Assembly: GCA_964030475.1 (NCBI GenBank)
Contig: CAXIPT010000006.1
Location: forward strand, 330,668 to 394,667
Length of the DNA stretch: 64,000 nucleotides
Reading direction: 5' to 3'
From: Tethya wilhelma
Taxonomy: Eukaryota; Porifera; Demospongiae; Tethyida; Tethyidae
Shown here: piece by piece, positions 58,501 to 64,000 of the stretch
Layout: every line of letters begins with the position of its first letter
Position numbering within the stretch: the stretch's first letter is position 1
Position numbers and translations under genes: made by a program
The notes under the pieces: model-generated
Told to the model about the DNA's origin: nothing
The model's input: only the letters and a program-made list of their open reading frames with translations
Database searches by the model: none

Positions 58501-60816
58501 ATTAACGCGTGAATAATATTAGTAAGAACATAAAAACATCCATAATACTGTATAGCCGGAAATATTAATGGGGATTTTAATTTGACTGTTTGACGGTCAA
58601 AGTCCAAATCGTCAAATTTAAATCCGCCAATATTTTGGGTGCAGTATATGAATGTGATATGCACACGTGCAAATCGTCAATTTAAATTCGTCAATATTTT
58701 AATTTTACGTTCTGCGGAGCAAACCGTCTAATTTTTTGACCATCAATATTTCCGTCTATACAGTATTATACTACGTCAATAATAATACACCTTATACCAT
58801 ATTTCTCAGCTAAACTCTTAGCAAGGTTTCTCATTCCAATATTGACCAGGGCTGGGATTAGTTTGGTCCAAGTTGGCTTCTCCAGCTGTTCCCACTGAAT
58901 CAGCATCTCCAATCGACACTTCTCCACTGTCCTATGGTCTTCACGAATGGCCAACAGTTGGTGTGTAGGTATCTCCAGCTGAACACCTAGTTCAAACCAT
59001 GTAATGACTTCATCCAGCTCCACTTGAAGATTTGCTAACTCAGCACTATCAGCACCACCTACAAAAATGTGGTATGGAATTGTCAATGGCATTGTATACA
59101 GTTTGCACTGCGTACATACATGTTCTAATAATTATACATCAGCACACTGTGACACACATACGTTTGTTGCTAGGAGCTTGAGTGGTAGAATCATTCTGAG
59201 AATCAGAGGAGATGTTGGTGACTTCCTGAGGTGTACTATGCACCATGGCTTGATCACCGGCAGATTATCAGAAAAGAGGTGCCACAACTATTCATGGTCT
59301 CTCTTGTATACACTCTGCAACCAATATCACCACAATGTGAGTAGTAGGGAAAGAAAAGAATTTAATTATGAGTACACGTTTGTAAGTCCAATGTTTTTTT
59401 GTGTAATTCTATTGTAGACATTATCCATCATGCATCTAACTCTCAGTTATAATAGTGTTATCTTGAACTAAATCTCTCACATAGCATTGTGTGTTTAGTA
59501 TACATATACAAGGACAATACTGAGAGTGCATCATGTGATTGATAAGTGATAAGATGTATTATGGTGGCAGGTCACTGGGGTATGCTACAATGTTTGTGAG
59601 CAAAATTATTGACATGCACTATAGCTGTATGTGCCACTAATAATCATGCTGCAAGTATACAGACACATATACAGTTAGTCTTGTGGGCCAAACGTCTGAG
59701 AGGGGGAAAACGATGTCTCGTAAAAGTTGCCTAGTTTTTGTTTGCAATCAGATTTCAGTATTTCGTAATTTTGAACTAAATGAGGTAAAATTTCCCGCCA
59801 AATTTGAAACCAACCAACCAGATCATTCTTGTCATGTGAGACCGTAGCACTGTATAGTCATAGTCCAAGAACAGTCCACATCCGTTAGCTTGGTAAGATT
59901 GAACTTTCACTGTTTTTGTTTAAAAGAGGCCTCAAACTCATGATTACTTCACACTGGAGTACACTAAGAAGAAAGCTGCAGCTAAACCAAAGTCTCCTGG
60001 CAAAGATTTATTTTTTCACGTGACAACATGACCTTAATTACGTCACACTAATGAAATTCCGATTGCATGCATACAAAAACTACGAGGCCACTTTTACCAG
60101 ACGTCCTTTTCCCCCCTCTCAGACGTCTGGCCCACTAGACTAATACACAGTCATGTTATACACTCACCACTCATATCAGCAGCACTAGGGGGTGGCTTGG
60201 TAAACATGGCATTGGTGAAATCAAGTATTTTGCTGCGTTTCCATCTCTCAAACATAAAATTGCAGTTTGCGGCATTAACCACTTCTGGCCATCCTACAGC
60301 TGGGGACACCAGGTAAACCTTCACCTCAACAGCTACCTGAAGCTGCTCCATTGAAGGAGCTGATTGTGAAGATTGGGGCTCATTTGACAATTTGCTTTCT
60401 TTCACAAAAAGGTCAGCAATTGTTGACGAAAGTTCTTCTTGAACATCTTCTTTTCTGGTCAAGAATTCCTTTAGTGAAGATTTCGATGCAAACTTGGCAA
60501 GAAACAAAGCTACTTGTTCATAGTAGAAAGTTTCAATTGAATAGACTCCATGCTTGCTTGCTACAGGAGACACTGCTTGGTGTAAGATGGTTGATAGCTT
60601 GACAGAGATGCCTCTGGCCGTCAACACTGGCTCTCCACTGACTGTCTTGATTTCAGCTGGACTTCCATTGATGGTGATAGGAGTCCTCAGGAGAAAGAAG
60701 TCACTGTAGCAGGAGGAGTGAAGATTGACCTCAACACCAGAGCTAGCAGAGCTAGACTTTGGTTTAGGTTTAGGTTTTGGCTTGGTTTTTGGCTTAGGCC
60801 TTACACCAGTCGACAT
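55563..60816 (-). CDS. DCK11: Death/coiled-coil/SH3/kelch protein (10 exons)
   Basis: Exons in order: 60168-60816, 59162-59257, 58798-59058, 57899-58494, 57419-57775, 57287-57364, 56993-57065, 56701-56912, 56579-56647 and 55563-56435; about 1087 residues in frame. Start MSTGVRPK. Death domain of the second subtype. SH3 shows VVALYSFTGRSEQELSF, WWYGM and GDIPVNYV, and is split by a phase 1 intron absent in DCK4. Two oddities: the exon 2 acceptor reads CCG where paralogs have CAG, and the equivalent of DCK4 exon 7 is inverted in place (57124-57209). A cryptic AG 9 nt inside exon 2, or skipping the 96-nt exon, would both keep frame. Probably functional if splicing tolerates these changes. Confidence 0.8.
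57124..57209 (+). pseudogene. Inverted exon inside DCK11 intron
   Basis: Plus-strand sequence CCAAATTCAAACATTG... to GAAAAAGTAGTGAGTTT matches DCK4 exon 7 and its donor, while the flanks match DCK4 in minus orientation. It carries a TAA in the old frame. A local inversion of about 85 bp. Confidence 0.85.
58546..58765. mobile_element. MITE (TACTGTATAGCCGG) in DCK11 intron 3
   Basis: TACTGTATAGCCGGAAATAT faces ATATTTCCGTCTATACAGTA. About 220 bp with CGTCAATTTAAAT words. Absent from DCK10 at the same place. Confidence 0.8.
59675..60143. mobile_element. TTAGTCTAGTGGGCCAGACG MITE in DCK11 intron 1
   Basis: 469 bp with about 80-bp inverted ends (TTAGTCTTGTGGGCCAAACG and TGGCCCACTAGACTAA). Most complete copy; a 290-bp relative is in DCK10 and one end is in DCK2. 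Confidence 0.85.
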
Positions 60817-60990
60817 CTTTTCAGAGACAATACTTGCCCAAAATGCAACCGCTTCCAAGCATTCACCAAATAAAACCACAAATACGAGACACGCCCCTTT
60901 ACTTGTAATTAATTGCATGCCGATCGATTTCCCGCGCGCGCATAATGAAACGTTTTGACGACCTTTACCAAACAAATGACTTACATCACT
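60817..60990 (-). promoter_or_regulatory. Conserved DCK upstream region, copy 6
   Basis: On the minus strand: GGTAAAGGTCGTCAAAACG, ATGCGCGCGCGGGAAATCG (E2F-like), AAAGGGGCGTGTCTCGTATT and TGTGGTTTTATTTGGTGAA before the ATG. Confidence 0.5.
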
Positions 60991-61482
60991 CTTGCTGCTG
61001 CTGCTCCGAGTTGCTTGCGACAGGAGAAGATTTCACTGAATGAAAGTGTTGGATCATTGAATGCTAAATTCCTAGTTCACCACGTTTCAGTGTCCTTGGA
61101 CTGATGGTCCAGACCAGAGCAGAGTGCAGAAAAGTCAGTGAGAGACCGACTTCAGTTAGTGAAGAAAGTTAGCTTGACTGTGAAATGAAAGAATGTTCTG
61201 GTGAGAGGGTCAGATTCTGTCATAAGGGGTATCCTTGGTCTTTAAAGTTTCAACACAATTAATGTTTTGTCCCAAGATTTATGAGGGGATTGATTGGGGG
61301 GTCTGGGCCCGGGGAAATGAGTATTGTACGTGATGTTAAAGACTTAAGTGTTTATTATTTTTTTTTGGTTGTTTGTTTTAATAACAATATAATGATGTGT
61401 GTGCGAAATGTGTACAGGAAATAATAATCAAATTTTACTAAGATTAATAAGATTGTAGGATAATAAAGTCAATTAATTATTA
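60991..61482. other. Spacer between DCK12 3' end and DCK11 promoter
   Basis: 60991-61275 is the shared DCK upstream spacer (inverted relative to DCK4). At about 61280 it switches to the kelch-gene 3' flank (GGGGATTGATTGGGGGGTCT). No gene. Confidence 0.6.
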
Positions 61483-64000
61483 ATGCATGCATCAGCAATT
61501 TCAACTTCACTTGTTTCGGCCCATCCAGCAGTGTAACCACCTGCTACTAGTAAATGATTGTTGTGGAGGACAGCTGCAAAACAGTGGTTTCGAGGTGTCT
61601 TCATGTGTCCTATCTCATCCCATGTCTTTGTGGTTGGAGAGTACATCCTAACAGCTAGGCCCAGATAAATTATGCTTTATTTCCTGCCTATTTTTCTTTT
61701 CTCTTCTGCTTGAAAGAACACCTATTTTTCTTTCCCCAATTCTACCTATTTTGCTTCAATTATGCTAGTAATTCTGTGAATAATGAGTTTCTTAATGAAC
61801 GGGAAACTATTAAATGACAATGGTATAGGCAAAAGAGTCAAAACTATACACATTGATTGTTGTACCGAAGCATTTATTGACAGTTCAATATTGTCCTCCA
61901 GCCTACTATTAGTCAAATTGCTGAAATAAACACAGTAGAGGTCCTAGAATAATGATCTTTTATCTGTACGAGATGCTAGATTGTGCCTATTTTTCCAGAA
62001 AAATGCTCATTGCTTTCAGCTACCTATTTTGCTCAAAAATATGCCAGCAGAATTTATCTGGGCCTACTAACAGCTGTAATCGGTTTATTGTCTTGTGAAT
62101 CTCTCCCTCCAACTGATATCAGACGACCATGAATTGCCACATAAATAGAGAATGAGAGAAGACCTGTGTGTTCTAGTTCAGTCCAAGTTTCAGTTTTGCT
62201 TGATTCTGTAGACTGGATGAGGTCACTGGTTGAACATCTGAACATTCTATTATCATGCACTAAGTAGAGATGTTCCCCACACATCACTAGACCATGTAGA
62301 GCTGATGATGATGGTTGATTGGCTACACGGAACCATTTGTGTGATGTCAAGTCCATTGTGAGAATCATTGATGAATATTTAAATGCAACTATCAGATGTG
62401 TTCCACAGCATACTGTTCTTGTCCAGCTTACTTTCTCTGGCATGCGTGGTAATGTCTCCACCCACCTCCTCCTACCATCACTTTCTTCAATGAGACGGAA
62501 TAGCTGATTAGTGTCCTGCCCATCATCTCGCATACCTCCAACAGATGTTAGTGTTCCATTGATAACAACAATAGAGCAGTACTCTGTGGGAGTATTGGGA
62601 AGCTGACACCAGGTGTCGTTAGTTGAATTGTAGGCATACACACATTGAGTTGCCCATGGTCTGATGTACACAGTGTCACCATCAACAGCAGCATCATCTC
62701 TTATCATGATATATGGTGCACTCTTAGCATCTCTCCAGCTCAGACTGATATTAGAGGGACCCTGAGGGGGAAAAATAATGATCTCTTTCTCCTTGTCTGT
62801 CAGTTCTTGAGTGTACGACTGGATCTCTTTTTTCTTCTTGCTTACCTCCTCCATAGCAATATCTCGCTGAATCTATAAGAGTAACAAACCATGTAAGTTA
62901 GCACATGGAACATTGACTAGCAGAATTAATTATTACCTCAACTTCTCTCAAGTATTCTTCGTGTGACACAGATGCAGCACTTTGTTCCATTAATTTCCTG
63001 TTCATCTCTTCTTGTTGTTCATCAAATGACTCTCTCAATTTCTTCACTTCTGTTTCCAGCTCAGACACTCGATCAGACTTGGCACTCAACTCTTTCATCA
63101 TCCTGGCTAGCTCTGCTTCTTTATCCTTGAGCTGTTTCTTGGTGGAATCAAGTTCTGTCTGTTTCAAAGCTAGTTGCTGTTCAAGAGTTTTGATCTGTTC
63201 AGTCTTCTCTTTCAGTAGCTTGTCTAGCAGTTGAATCTCGTCTTCTTTTGCTGATAGTTTCATCTTCTCAAACATTTTGAATTCTCTCTGTCGTTGTTCA
63301 AGTTGCATCCTCAAAAATTCTGTTTCATCTGTGAGTGACTTGACTCTGTGCTGGAGCAGTGGTACTTCCTCTGAAACCCCTTTCTCCAATTTTTGACTCG
63401 TAGCACTTTGAATTTTTTTACTTTCTTCTAATTCTTTTGTTTTCACTGATAGCTTTTCTTCACTCTCCATGAGCTTAGTGGTGGCACTGTCTTCAACAGC
63501 AGATGCTGATGTCAAGTGAAATGGCTGTGGCAAACCTACAAAAATGAGAACAATATATCAGCAAGTTTTTTATTTTAGCATTGAGAGCCACAAATTTCGT
63601 AATTACCATATTTCTCAGCTAGACTATCAGCAAGGCCTTTCATTCCAATATTGACCAGGGCTGAGAATAGTTTGGTCCAAGTAGGCTTCTCCAGCTGTTC
63701 CCACTGAATCAGCATATGCAATCGACAGTCTTCAGTATAGCAATGGTCCTTACGAATGGCCAACAGTTGGTGTGTAGGTATCTTCAGCTGAACACCTAGC
63801 TTAAACCATGCAAGGACTCCATTCAACTCAACTTCAAGATCTGCTAACTCAGCACTATTAACACCACCTAATGACATAGAATTGTAGCATGTATGTTAAT
63901 GACAGTGTACTAAGCCATGTGGGTAATACATAATACACACATACGTTTGTTGCTAGGAGCTTGAGCGGTAGAATCATTCTGAGAATCGGAGGAGGTGTTG
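61483..64000 (-). pseudogene. DCK12: rearranged and interrupted copy
   Basis: Exon 2 starts beyond the window (63945-64000 seen). Death domain 63607-63867 and coil 1 62937-63535 are intact. Coil 2 begins at 62872 but after about 80 bases is fused near 62780 to the last bases of the kelch intron, losing most of coil 2, its donor and the linker. The kelch acceptor CCCTCAG survives (exon 61483-62761), but the kelch is split by the hAT-type insertion. A frame stays open from coil 2 across the joint into kelch (EKEIIIFPPQGPSNISLSW), so a fused product ending inside the element is conceivable. Best read as a pseudogene. Confidence 0.8.
61656..62066. mobile_element. 411-bp hAT-type element inside DCK12 kelch exon
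   Basis: TIRs TAGGCCCAGATAAATT and AATTTATCTGGGCCTA; 8-bp target duplication CTAACAGC (61648-61655 and 62067-62074). In intact paralogs the site reads CTAACAGCTGTA without interruption. An 8-bp TSD and such TIRs are typical of hAT elements. The interior has repeated CCTATTTTNCT words and no transposase. Confidence 0.92.

Noticed and set aside
1..64000. CRISPR array, bacterial operon or prophage
   Set aside because: Introns, metazoan domains and microsatellites throughout; the repeats are microsatellites or TIR elements, not direct repeats with unique spacers.

Overview
The window looks like genomic DNA of an early-branching animal, most likely a demosponge close to Amphimedon queenslandica. 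The host call is inference. It rests on intron-rich genes with short GT-AG introns, AT-rich spacers, a metazoan SIPA1L-type RapGAP/PDZ gene, Death-domain genes in many copies, a Penelope-like retroelement and dense small inverted-repeat elements. No rRNA, tRNA or CRISPR array was seen. Labels DCK1-12 (Death-Coil-Kelch) are mine.

Layout. Twelve copies or fragments of one gene family alternate with pieces of a SIPA1L gene. Plus-strand copies are DCK1 (2500-6162, complete), DCK2 (8310-8957, frameshifted exon 1), DCK4 (20126-24602, complete with SH3), DCK5 (29445-31899, exons 1-2 only) and DCK6 (38051-44201, complete, with a Penelope-like element in intron 1). Minus-strand copies are DCK3 (17670-19118, 3' half), DCK7, DCK8 and DCK9 (kelch exons at 45.5, 48.0 and 49.8 kb), DCK10 (51128-54165, lacks most of the kelch exon), DCK11 (55563-60816, near complete with SH3) and DCK12 (from the right edge to 61483, damaged). 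Exon coordinates for the four longest models were derived by splice-site matching and keep frame throughout.

The encoded protein has a Lys-Pro repeat and an unrecognised N-terminal domain, then a short linker, a Death domain, two coiled-coil exons, an SH3 domain in two copies only, a short linker and a six-bladed kelch propeller in one exon. The kelch frameworks are nearly identical between paralogs. Differences concentrate in about twelve short loops, the ones that form the ligand face of Keap1-type propellers. This is the best candidate for an undescribed system: a diversified recognition propeller joined to a Death/coiled-coil signalling half, plausibly for immunity, self-recognition or regulated cell death.

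A SIPA1L gene supplies RapGAP and PDZ exons at 10579-14184 (+). A likely 3' part (leucine-zipper terminal exons) lies 32 kb away at 46659-47743 (+). Four extra copies of the exon carrying the RapGAP catalytic Asn, two longer remnants and four extra copies of the terminal exon pair are interspersed, so segmental duplications have carried SIPA1L and DCK pieces together.

Mobile DNA explains most of the rest: several MITE families with terminal inverted repeats, an 8-bp-TSD hAT-type insertion inside DCK12, and a 9-bp-TSD element carrying a (CCCTAG)n array. Nine sites with N coincide with abrupt switches between paralogous sequences or lie in microsatellites. Some truncations and palindromes may therefore be assembly artefacts.
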